Positions 26,642-35,200 of a stretch of DNA of 64,000 nucleotides are shown here, one piece after another. Location: positions 34,039-98,038 of the forward strand of contig DASXFC010000029.1 in the NCBI GenBank assembly GCA_036489775.1. Reading direction: 5' to 3'. Position 1 is the first letter of the stretch, and the number at the start of each line of letters is the position of its first letter. The stretch comes from Bog-473 sp036489775. GTDB taxonomy: Bacteria > Actinomycetota > Acidimicrobiia > Acidimicrobiales > RAAP-2. The notes under the pieces were generated by a model, which was not told where the DNA came from, did no database searches, and was given only the letters and a program-made list of their open reading frames with translations. Position numbers and translations under genes: made by a program.

Positions 26642-27886
26642 TCAGACTTCGGAGGGGACGTTGAAGCGGGCCTGGTAGGCGGCGACGTTCTGGCGGTGGG
26701 TGCCCAGGTCGAGGCCGGTGTCGGCAAACGAGTAGTCGTGGCTCGGGGCGCGGTGGGTGTGGCGGGCGTCGAGGTAGGCGGTCAGGGCGGCGCGGTACGT
26801 GTCGGTGAGGGGAATGTCCCATCTTGCGTAGAGGGCCTCCACCGTCTTGACGGGGTCGGCGACGAGGTCTTTGTAGATGACGTCGGCGATCTGGTCGCTG
26901 GGGAGGGTGCCGTCATCGCGCTGGGTTGAGACCTCGTCCATCTGCATCTCGAGGCCCATGGCCATGAAGGTGACCAAGGTGGCGTGGTCGACGTGGTCCG
27001 AGTGCATGGCGTGAAGGGTGGCCATCAAGTCGGCCAGGGAGCCGATGACGCGGAGCGGGTCGCGGTGGGTGATGACGACGCGGGCGTCGGGATAGGTGGC
27101 GAAGACCAGCGGCAGGGCGGAGAGGTGGGAGGGCGCCTTGAGCACCCAGCGGACGGTGGGGTGCTCCGATTGTTCGGTGCGGAGGTACTGGAGGGTCTGG
27201 AGCATGCGGCGGTGCCAGTCGTAGATGGGTGACTGGTCCTGGCCGCTCCTCCAGATGGTGTAGCTGCCGACGTCGTAGAGCCCGGTGTAGACGTCACTCG
27301 AGAACTGGTGGGCGAAGGCGAAGATGCACTCGGTGGGGAGGTTGCCGCCGTTCTCGTGCATGGTGGTGAAGGCCGGGACCATCTCGTCCATGAGGGTGAT
27401 CTCGTCATCGCAGAGTCCGGGGGACGTGGTGGGCTGGTAGGGGGTGGTGTGCAGGAGCTCCCAGAGGAGGGGTGGGCGGTTGTCGGGATCGCAGGCCAGG
27501 AGCTCGTGGAGGAAGGTGGTGCCGGAGCGGCCGAGGCCGGTCACGACGATGGGGGCGTGGACGCGCTCGTCGTCGACGGCCGGGGTGCTGTGCCAGAGGT
27601 CGATGAGGCGGAGGCGGTTCTGGAGGATGAGTTGGAGTTCGGCCCGGGTCCGGAGGCGACCGGGGAGGTGGAGTCGGGCTTCGGTCTCGAGGGCGGCGCA
27701 GAGGCGTTCGAACGGCTCCTCCCACCAGGAGTCGCCGAAGTCGTCGAGGCCGGTGACGGTGGTCGCGGCGGCGCGGAGGTCGGCGGGCTGGAGGGAGATC
27801 ATCGACTTGCCGTCGTCGCCGAGGCCCTCCCCGAGGGAAACCATCTTGTCGGTCCAAGAGCTGCGGGGCGGACGGGTCCAGGGCAT
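26642..27886 (-). CDS. sulfotransferase-family protein
   Basis: A 414-residue PAPS-dependent sulfotransferase homologue. The 5'-phosphosulfate loop is VVTGLGRSGTTFLHELL (about residue 108 on) and the 3'-phosphate-binding segment is VVITHRDPLRVIGSLADLM. Such actinobacterial enzymes sulfate lipids, glycans or small hydroxy compounds. The reaction yields PAP, the substrate of the CysQ-like phosphatase at 12977. It is convergent with the DUF1214 gene (6 nt apart) and divergent from the HD gene. The ATG at 27886 lacks a good ribosome-binding site, so an internal ATG remains possible. Confidence 0.82.
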   Translation of the reverse strand: MPWTRPPRSSWTDKMVSLGEGLGDDGKSMISLQPADLRAAATTVTGLDDFGDSWWEEPFERLCAALETEARLHLPGRLRTRAELQLILQNRLRLIDLWHSTPAVDDERVHAPIVVTGLGRSGTTFLHELLACDPDNRPPLLWELLHTTPYQPTTSPGLCDDEITLMDEMVPAFTTMHENGGNLPTECIFAFAHQFSSDVYTGLYDVGSYTIWRSGQDQSPIYDWHRRMLQTLQYLRTEQSEHPTVRWVLKAPSHLSALPLVFATYPDARVVITHRDPLRVIGSLADLMATLHAMHSDHVDHATLVTFMAMGLEMQMDEVSTQRDDGTLPSDQIADVIYKDLVADPVKTVEALYARWDIPLTDTYRAALTAYLDARHTHRAPSHDYSFADTGLDLGTHRQNVAAYQARFNVPSEV

Positions 27887-27967
27887 CAGGGGAACGGTAC
27901 GTGATCGACGTGGGAATGGGCGGCACTGGATCGGCACCGCCGCGATGAGGTGGGGGAGAATGGATCG

Positions 27968-28540
27968 GTGTTGACGGAGAATGTGCCGACGCTGAGTGTG
28001 GAGGAGATCGGGGCGCTGCTGGCCGCCGCGGCCAATCGGCCGGTCGAGGTGGGAGACGGGTCCGGGCGGGTGCAGGACTTTTCGCACTTGGACCATGCGC
28101 TGCAGGTGGCGGCGGTGCTGCGGGCCGAGGGGGCGGAGGGGGAATTGGCGGTGGCGGGGTTGGTGCACGACATCGGGCACTTGTTGCCGGGCGTGGGGGA
28201 TCCCGAGCACGCCGAGGCGGGGGCGGCCGCGGTCCGGGCGGTTTTGGGGGAGCGAGTGGCCGGGTTGGTGGGACTGCATGTGGAGGCCAAGCGGTATCTC
28301 GTGGCGAGCGAGGACGCGTACGGGGGGGAGCTGTCGGCGGACTCGACGGCGTCGTTGGCCCGGCAGGGCGGCGCCATGTCGGCCGAGGAGCGGGCGGCGT
28401 TCGAGTCGTTGCCTTTGTCGGGAGATGCGGTGTGGTTGCGGCGGGCGGACGAGCGGGGAAAGGTACCCGGACTTCACGTGGGCGACTTGGAGGAGTGGAT
28501 GGCCTTGGTCGCGACAGTGGCCGACGGTCACGGACGGTAA
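27968..28540 (+). CDS. PhnZ-like HD-domain diiron oxygenase
   Basis: A protein of about 190 residues of the HD superfamily. The order of metal ligands matches PhnZ/TmpB-type mixed-valence diiron oxygenases: His43 (HALQ), His67-Asp68 (GLVHDIGHLL), His81 (EHAEAG), His104 and Lys108 (LHVEAKRYL) and Asp161 (RRADERGKVPGL). PhnZ splits the C-P bond of a 2-hydroxy-aminophosphonate; relatives include myo-inositol oxygenase. The spacing, not just the HD pair, fits. The GTG at 27968 sits 8 nt after GGGGGAGAA; a GTG at 27950 is also in frame. No phosphonate transporter or PhnY-like hydroxylase is nearby, so the substrate is open. Confidence 0.78.
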   Translation: MLTENVPTLSVEEIGALLAAAANRPVEVGDGSGRVQDFSHLDHALQVAAVLRAEGAEGELAVAGLVHDIGHLLPGVGDPEHAEAGAAAVRAVLGERVAGLVGLHVEAKRYLVASEDAYGGELSADSTASLARQGGAMSAEERAAFESLPLSGDAVWLRRADERGKVPGLHVGDLEEWMALVATVADGHGR

Positions 28541-28699
28541 CGATCATTAACGGACGGCTTCGGGCCGTACTGCTCCGTGGAGGCCTGGCGGCGGGCCGGC
28601 GAGGCTGTGTCGCAGCTTGATTGGGCCTGTGAACATGGGTGGACACGGGCGATGGAGGAGTTTGGGGCGTGAAGGGGCTCGCTCCGGGGTAGTGGGGAC

Positions 28700-28743
28700 A
28701 GCGAACAGACGCGCGCCGTGAGCGTTCGCTAACGTCTGGCGCG
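28700..28743 (+). repeat. interleaved inverted repeats, possible pseudoknot
   Basis: Arm pair A is AGCGAAC (28700-28706) with GTTCGCT (28724-28730). Arm pair B is CAGACG (28706-28711) with CGTCTG (28733-28738), and CGCGCC also finds GGCGCG at 28738-28743. The order A5-B5-A3-B3 is that of an H-type pseudoknot or of two mutually exclusive hairpins. Whether it is transcribed is not known. Confidence 0.35.
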
Positions 28744-28911
28744 GCGGCATCGAGCCCGGGGGGCGAAGTCGATGAACGTACGAGGGAGTGGGTGCCTGGT
28801 CGACCAGATGCCTGACGCGGGCTCCAAAGGGTTAGCGGGCGGCAAGCATTTCGTGAATTTGGAGCATCTGAGCGGGGCGGCTTGTGCTGAAGTGAAGATG
28901 GGACGCATGAT

Positions 28912-28930
28912 TCGTCCCAAACGATCGTTT
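28912..28930. promoter_or_regulatory. palindromic motif, possible regulator site
   Basis: TCGTCCCAAACGATCG is identical to 14189-14204 and here runs into a perfect palindrome, AAACGATCGTTT. It lies 83-101 nt before the first gene of the transporter operon, a normal operator or activator position. Confidence 0.35.
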
Positions 28931-29012
28931 TGCTGGTGACAGACGGCGGGTCTGCGGGTCTAGTGGGGGTGATTGAACCAGCGTGTTCGGGAGCAGTCGT
29001 TCGGGGGGACAG

Positions 29013-30500
29013 ATGCGAGTGATGTCGTCGCTGTGGACGAAGCGGTGGACGCCGACGGGGTCGAAGCTGATCGTGGCGTTGTTCGTCATGGCGGCAACGG
29101 TGATGTCGGCGCTGACGTTCGGCGCGGTGACGGTGTCGGGGGGCGCCGGAGCCGATACGACGCCGTTCAACGTCGGGACGGCCTCGGCAGGGGCGACGGC
29201 GCTCGAGATCGACCCGTCGCTGGCTCAGCTCAACCTGGCGATCCAGTTGGGCAGCTCGGATGCGGACTTCGAGTACAGCGAGGCGCAGGCGCTTTCGCAA
29301 ACCCTCGACTTGGGTGAGATCGGATCCATCCTCACGTCGCCGACCTGCAACAGCCCGGCCACGATCAAGTCGTCTGACTTCCCCGCCGCGATTCAGGCCG
29401 AGTCGACCAGCGGCAACCAGACCCTGCACTCGGTGGCGGAGACCTCCTTGAACGGAACGGGCGCAGGGGTCGGTGTCGAGGACGCGACGGCCACGCAGGT
29501 GCCGGCTGGGACCTCGACGACCACTATCGCCAGCGATGACTTGGCTGGTCTGGTGAAGATTCTGGGTGCGACCACCTCGGCGACCACCGAGATACAGAAC
29601 AACGATGAGCGTGTTGCCACGGCGACGGCGGACGTTGGATCAATCTCGCTCGCCAATGGGGTGATTGTGCTGGACGGCCTGCACTGGGAGGCCACCCAGA
29701 CCAGCGGGGCGACCTCGTCGTCGTCAGGCACCTTCACCATTGGTTCGCTCAAGATCGCCGGTATCACTATTCCGATCAACACCGACACCATCGAAACGAT
29801 TACGACCTTGATCAACACTGCGCTCGAGCCGACCGGATTCGAGATCTTGTGGCCAACCGCTTCGGTGCTGAGTGACGGCACGCAGGTGATTTCTCCGCTG
29901 ACGATCGGCATCGACAACAGCGCCCTCGGCCAGCAGATCGTGGGGAGCCAGCTCAACACCGTCCAGCCGCTCCGCAACGTCCTGGAGCAGGAGCTGCTCG
30001 GAATCAGTAACTGCACGCTGGAGTCCGACAGCCAGAGCGCGCTTTTGATTGCGGATATCTTCCTGGGGGTTCCCTCGGGTGGCGGTGACGTGAACATCAC
30101 CATCGGCGGCGCCAAGGCGGTGACAGACGACACGGTGGCGAGTTCGCCGTTCGGCAGCCTTGGGTCAACCGACTTAGGTTCCGGTTTGGGGTCGACGCTG
30201 CCGACCACGACCAGCTCGCTGCCCTTTACCGAGGGGCCGATCGGCGGTACCGGTACGACCCTGCCGACCACGACGACGCCGACTACGACGCCTTCGGGTA
30301 CGAAGATCAAGCTGGGCCCAGTGTCCAAGTCGGTCTCCTGTCACAGCATCGGTCCGGCCGGCGGAGGATGTGTGACGTCCAACTCAGCCGTGCCGGTTGG
30401 GATAGTCGGTTTGGTGTTGCTGGCGCTCTTGGCGGGATGGGACTTCGTTCGGCAACGTCGGCGCGCTCAGCTCGCCGCCATTAGAGGGGGGGCAGGGTGA
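29013..30500 (+). CDS. secreted, C-terminally anchored protein of unknown function
   Basis: A 495-residue protein with a signal peptide or N-terminal TM helix (about residues 17-42), a long Thr/Ser/Gly/Asp-rich extracytoplasmic region with repetitive beta-type sequence, a Thr/Pro linker (about 405-430: TLPTTTTPTTTPSGT), then a C-terminal TM helix and basic tail (WDFVRQRRRAQ). This resembles cell-surface proteins held by a C-terminal anchor. I do not recognise the ectodomain. Its stop overlaps the GTG of the solute-binding protein, so it is part of the importer operon and may act as a surface accessory. GGGGGGAC precedes the ATG. Confidence 0.7.
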   Translation: MRVMSSLWTKRWTPTGSKLIVALFVMAATVMSALTFGAVTVSGGAGADTTPFNVGTASAGATALEIDPSLAQLNLAIQLGSSDADFEYSEAQALSQTLDLGEIGSILTSPTCNSPATIKSSDFPAAIQAESTSGNQTLHSVAETSLNGTGAGVGVEDATATQVPAGTSTTTIASDDLAGLVKILGATTSATTEIQNNDERVATATADVGSISLANGVIVLDGLHWEATQTSGATSSSSGTFTIGSLKIAGITIPINTDTIETITTLINTALEPTGFEILWPTASVLSDGTQVISPLTIGIDNSALGQQIVGSQLNTVQPLRNVLEQELLGISNCTLESDSQSALLIADIFLGVPSGGGDVNITIGGAKAVTDDTVASSPFGSLGSTDLGSGLGSTLPTTTSSLPFTEGPIGGTGTTLPTTTTPTTTPSGTKIKLGPVSKSVSCHSIGPAGGGCVTSNSAVPVGIVGLVLLALLAGWDFVRQRRRAQLAAIRGGAG

Positions 30501-32236
30501 GTGACGAGCCGAGGACCGGTCTGAGCAAACTGCGGCTGTCGGCTGCTCGAGGCGACCGACGACTGCTGAAGGGCTACGGACCGCTGGCCGTCCTGTTGGT
30601 TGCTTTCGTCCTGATGGCGGTCCTGGTGCCGACGGTGGCGCCGACGCAAGACGTCGTGCATGAGACGCAGACCCAGACCGGTGGGACCGGGACTGGTGGG
30701 ACTGGGACGGGGGGGACCGGGAACGGGGGCACGACGGGAACGACCACGCCAGGCACGAACACTGTGGGCGGTACTGGGACGGGGGGTGGCTCGACGGGGA
30801 CGGCGACGACCGTCCCTCAGGGCGCCAAGGTCGGGGGTTGCCCCGGTGGCCAGACGTTGCAGGTGCCAGGTGACCCTTACTCGCCGCCCTGCATGACGTT
30901 CTCGGGGAGCAACGGCGGCGCGACATCGCCGGGCGTGACGGGGACCCAGATCAACATCACCTACCGGGTACCGCAGGACTCTGAGAGCTTCCAGCAGACG
31001 CTGCAGCAAATCGGTGGTGCTGACATCTCCGATACCACCGCCGACATCGAGCGGACTATCACCGCCCTCGCCACCTACTTCGACAACCACTTCCAGTTCT
31101 ACGGGCGCAAGTTGAACATCGAGTACTTCACCGGACAGGGTTCGGAGACCAACGAGTTGCTCGGTACCGGCCAGCAACAGGCCGACGCCGACGCGGTGAC
31201 GGCGGCGCAGCAGCTGCACGCCTTTGCCGAGTTGAACGGGACGACCGAGCCCTATGACGTGGCGCTGGCGGGTCAACACGTTGTCTCATTCGGTGCCCCG
31301 TACCTGTCGGCTGCCTTCATGGGCCAGTACGCGCCCTACATGTGGAGCATCGATCCCGAATGCAACGACATCGCCCAGACCACCTTCGACTTCGCATTGA
31401 AGGACATCGCCGGCGGCAAGGCCGCGTACGCCGGGGGATCGCTGCAGGGCCAGACCCGGAAGATCGCAGCCATCGCGCCGAGCAATCCCTGGTACCAAGA
31501 GTGTGCGACCGAAGGCGCGCAGGAAGCGCAAGCGGCTGGCTATCCCTTGACCGCCGACATCCAGTACACGTTGAACCTGTCGACCGAGTCGAGTCAGGCC
31601 GCAACCATCATCAGTGAGCTGCAGAACGACGGCGTGACCACAGTGATCTGTGGCTGTGACCCGGTTATGCCAGTGTTCCTGACCTCACGGGCCGAGGAGC
31701 AGGGCTACACGCCGGAGTGGGTGGTGGCCGGGACGGCCTTTACCGACACCGATATCGTGGGGCAGCTGTTCCAGCAGAACGAGTGGTCTCATGCGTTTGG
31801 GGTCACATTCAACGGGCCGATCATCGCCAAGACCAGCACCTTCGGTTACTCGGCCTACAAACAGGTCAATCCGAGCACGGAGCCGGCGAATGCCGTCGAC
31901 GCCATCTATGAGCAGATGTACGAGATGGCGCTCGGGATCCAGATGGCGGGGCCCGACTTAACGCCACAAAACATGGAGACCGGTTTCAGGAACTACAAGA
32001 TGCCGAATCCGGGGGCGACGAACGCGCTGTATGGCACGTGGGCGTTTCCCACGGGACACTTCTCGCCCCAATCGTCCTACGCCATCATCTATTGGGACCC
32101 GAACAAGATCTCTCCGTATAACGGTGAACAGGGCGCCTACACGATCGCCAGCCAGTACTACCCGACGAACACGTATCCGGCTCCGCCGGTGCCCTTACCC
32201 GCGAACTTCCCTATCACGCCGCAACAGGCCTCGTAG
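30497..32236 (+). CDS. membrane-tethered type I solute-binding protein (Liv-like)
   Basis: A 579-residue protein. An N-terminal TM helix (about residues 28-47) is followed by a Gly/Thr-rich tether (about 58-105) and a type I periplasmic-binding domain (about 140-560) with the usual Peripla_BP_6 pattern (AFMGQYAPYMWSI, KIAAIAPSNPWYQE, IICG-like strand, YEQMYEMALGIQ). Most such proteins are lipoproteins or free; this one lacks a lipobox and is tethered by its helix. It should deliver a small ligand (amino acid, amide or similar) to the permease encoded 11 nt downstream. It starts at GTG overlapping the previous stop (GTGA). Confidence 0.82.
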   Translation: MSDEPRTGLSKLRLSAARGDRRLLKGYGPLAVLLVAFVLMAVLVPTVAPTQDVVHETQTQTGGTGTGGTGTGGTGNGGTTGTTTPGTNTVGGTGTGGGSTGTATTVPQGAKVGGCPGGQTLQVPGDPYSPPCMTFSGSNGGATSPGVTGTQINITYRVPQDSESFQQTLQQIGGADISDTTADIERTITALATYFDNHFQFYGRKLNIEYFTGQGSETNELLGTGQQQADADAVTAAQQLHAFAELNGTTEPYDVALAGQHVVSFGAPYLSAAFMGQYAPYMWSIDPECNDIAQTTFDFALKDIAGGKAAYAGGSLQGQTRKIAAIAPSNPWYQECATEGAQEAQAAGYPLTADIQYTLNLSTESSQAATIISELQNDGVTTVICGCDPVMPVFLTSRAEEQGYTPEWVVAGTAFTDTDIVGQLFQQNEWSHAFGVTFNGPIIAKTSTFGYSAYKQVNPSTEPANAVDAIYEQMYEMALGIQMAGPDLTPQNMETGFRNYKMPNPGATNALYGTWAFPTGHFSPQSSYAIIYWDPNKISPYNGEQGAYTIASQYYPTNTYPAPPVPLPANFPITPQQAS

Positions 32237-32247
32237 GGACCTGATCG

Positions 32248-35200
32248 GTGAGCATCCCGGAGGTCTTTAAGCGGGGGATCTTCCTGCGTGCCGGCGAGCG
32301 GTTCGACGGCGTGTCGAACCGAGTTCGAGCTGCGTTCGTGGTCATCGTCGTGGCGCTACTCACCTACTTCTTGTTGCCCGTGCTGTGGCACCACGGAGCA
32401 CCCAAGGGACAGGTTTTGCTCGGCGCTGAGCAAGGTGCAGTCAACGGCCTGCTGGCCGTGGGTTTAGTGTTGACCTATCGGGCGTCCCGAGTCATCAACT
32501 TTTCCTACGGGGCTATGGGGGCGCTGGCCGCCACCGTCGGTGTCGAGTTGTACCTGGCGGACCACGTCAACTGGTATGTCTGCATTCTGGTGGCGTTGGG
32601 CGTCGGCGCGGCGCTCGGCCTCATCGTCGACGTCGTCATCCGTTGGCGCTTCTTCCACGCACCGCGGTTGATCGTGATGGTGGTGACCATCGGGTTCGCC
32701 CAGCTCTTCGGCGGACTTCAGCTTGAAGTGCCCACATGGCTGCACGGACCGTCGCTCGTGGGGGGCGTGACTACGCCATTGTCATCACACCACCTGCTTA
32801 TCTTCCCGGTGTCCTTCGACGGGAACGACCTACTGATCGTCATCGCCGTCCCTGTGGTCTTGCTAATTCTTAGTTGGTTCCTATTGCGCACCGATGCCGG
32901 AATTGCTGTGCGGTCGGTGGCCGACAACGCGGACCGGGCACGGCTCTTGGGGATTCCAGTGAAGCGGTTGTCGACTTTGGTGTGGGTCATCGCTGGCGTG
33001 CTGGCTGCCTTGACGACCATTATGAATGCGCCGGGGTCTGGACTGACGCTGACGGCGGCGGCCGGTCCGGTCGTCCTGTTGCCGGCGTTGGCTGCCGCGG
33101 TAATTGCCGGGATGGAGAACCTGCCGTTGGCCTTTTTCGCCGGTGTGGGCTTGGGCGAGATCAACGGCCTGGTGTCGTTCAATCTCCCCCGGTATCAGTC
33201 CGTTACCGACGTGGTGTTGCTGGGGGCGATCGTGGCTGCCCTCGTGCTGCAGCGGCGCAAGTTAGGAAGAGCTGGCGACGCAGAGGAAACCTTCATCTCC
33301 GCAGGGATCTTGAAGCCGATTCCGGCGGCGTTGCGCCGACTGCCCGAGGTGGTGGGCGGCCGGATCGTGGCGATGGTCGTGGTCGCGGGGGTCCTGGTGG
33401 TTATCCCATTGGTGGCCAGTCCGGGGATCACGCTCGAGTACACGGGTGCGTTGATTTACGGGATGATCGCCCTGTCGTTGGTGGTCCTTTCTGGCTGGTC
33501 GGGCAACATCAGTCTGGGTCAGTTCGCCCTCGCCGGAGTCGGGGGAGTCATCGCCGGCGACTTGATCGAGAAGTCCAACTTGGACTTGTTCCTATGCCTG
33601 GCGGCGGCTGGTGCGGCCGGAGCGGTTATCGCGCTGGTGGTCGGATTCCCGGCCTTGCGGATTCGAGGGGCCTATCTTGCCGTGGTGACGTTGGCCCTGG
33701 CCGTGGCCATGAACTCGTTCTTCTTGAATCCAACCTACTTTCCGCATTGGATCCCCCAGGCCTTTGATCGACCGGTCCTCTGGGGGCGGTTCAATTTGCT
33801 GTCGAACAAGTCGATGTACTTCTTCTGTCTTGGCTTCTTGGTAGTGACGTTGCTCTTTATTCATGGCTTGCGTAATACGCGGTCGGGGAGGACGCTGTTG
33901 GCCGCCCGGGACAACCAGAAGGCCGTAGCCGCCATGGCGGTACCGCCGGTGCGGGTGAAGCTCGCTGGGTTCGTGCTCGCAGGTGTGGTGGCCGGCGTGG
34001 GGGGCGCCCTCTACGCCTTGCTGCTCGGCGGGGCCAACTTCAGCACCTTCGACCCGTCCTACAGCCTGATTGTCTTTTCGATGGCGGTCATCGGTGGACT
34101 CAACTCGCTCAGCGGTGTGCTGATGGGCGTGGCCGCGATTGAAGTGCTTTCCTACACTTGGCCCGCAGAACAGATCCTGTTTACTGGTGTGGGTCTGCTG
34201 ATCATCTTGGTGATCCTTCCGGGCGGGCTGGGCGAACTTGTGCAACGGATCCGTGACTTTTTGTTGCGCAGGATCGCGCTGCGACGTGACCTGCTGGTGC
34301 CGAGCTTGGTGGCAGACCGGCGAGTTGAGACGACGCACCACCTGCATGCGCCCGAGGAGGCGGGGCTTTTGGAGCACGCCCTGGATGAAGGGGACGAACC
34401 GGCTCCCTCACCCGACGCGCTGGTGCATGCCGAGTTTGCGAGCCCAGACGTCGACACTGGGGAAGTGCCGGTGACCGGCCCGGTGACGGCGCAGCAACCG
34501 GTCGTCGGTTCAAATGGAGCGACTCCCGATACGCCCGTGGCACTTTCGTGCAAGCAAGTCGAGGTGTCCTACGGGCCGGTGCAGATCCTTTTCGGCGTGG
34601 ACCTTGACGTGCACGAGGGCGAGATCGTGGCGCTCCTGGGGACCAACGGGGCCGGAAAATCGACCCTGCTCAAAGGTGCCTCGGGCCTGGTCAAGGTAGG
34701 CGGCGGGTCGGTGAAACTGGGCGGTGGTTCGATCACCGGGCAGCCGGCCGAAGCCATTGCCAGAATGGGGTTGTCCTTGATGCCAGGTGGACGCGGGATC
34801 TTCCCGACACTGACCGTCGACGAGAACCTGCGGCTGGGCACATGGATGATCCGGAAGGACCACCACGGCGTCCGGGAGGCCAAGAAGCGGGTCACGGAGC
34901 TGTTCCCGATTCTCGCCGACCGGTCCCACCAGCAGGCGGGGAACCTCTCCGGTGGTGAGCAGCAGATGTTGTCGCTGGCCATGGCGCTGATGGTCACGCC
35001 GAAGGTCCTGATGATCGACGAGCTGTCGCTCGGTTTGGCCCCGACGATCGTGGCCCAGCTGCTCGACGTGGTCCGGATGCTGCACGATGCTGGAACGACG
35101 ATTGTCCTGGTCGAACAATCGGTCAACGTGGCGCTGCAGCTGGCCGATCGAGCTGTCTTTCTGGAGAAGGGCGAGGTCCGCTTCAGTGGCCGCACGGCGG

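Larger units (their letters stand above)
28541..29012. other. 472-nt non-coding region upstream of transporter operon
   Basis: No convincing gene is present in either strand. It holds a set of interleaved inverted repeats (28700-28743), a perfect 12-bp palindrome AAACGATCGTTT (28919-28930) and the 16-nt motif shared with the region before the carotenoid oxygenase. It presumably contains the promoter and a long leader for the operon starting at 29013. Confidence 0.6.

Noticed and set aside
27405..29429. A 674-residue minus-strand frame over the sulfotransferase, HD gene and importer leader
   Set aside because: Pro/Arg/Ser/Thr-rich nonsense-like sequence; it contradicts three supported features.
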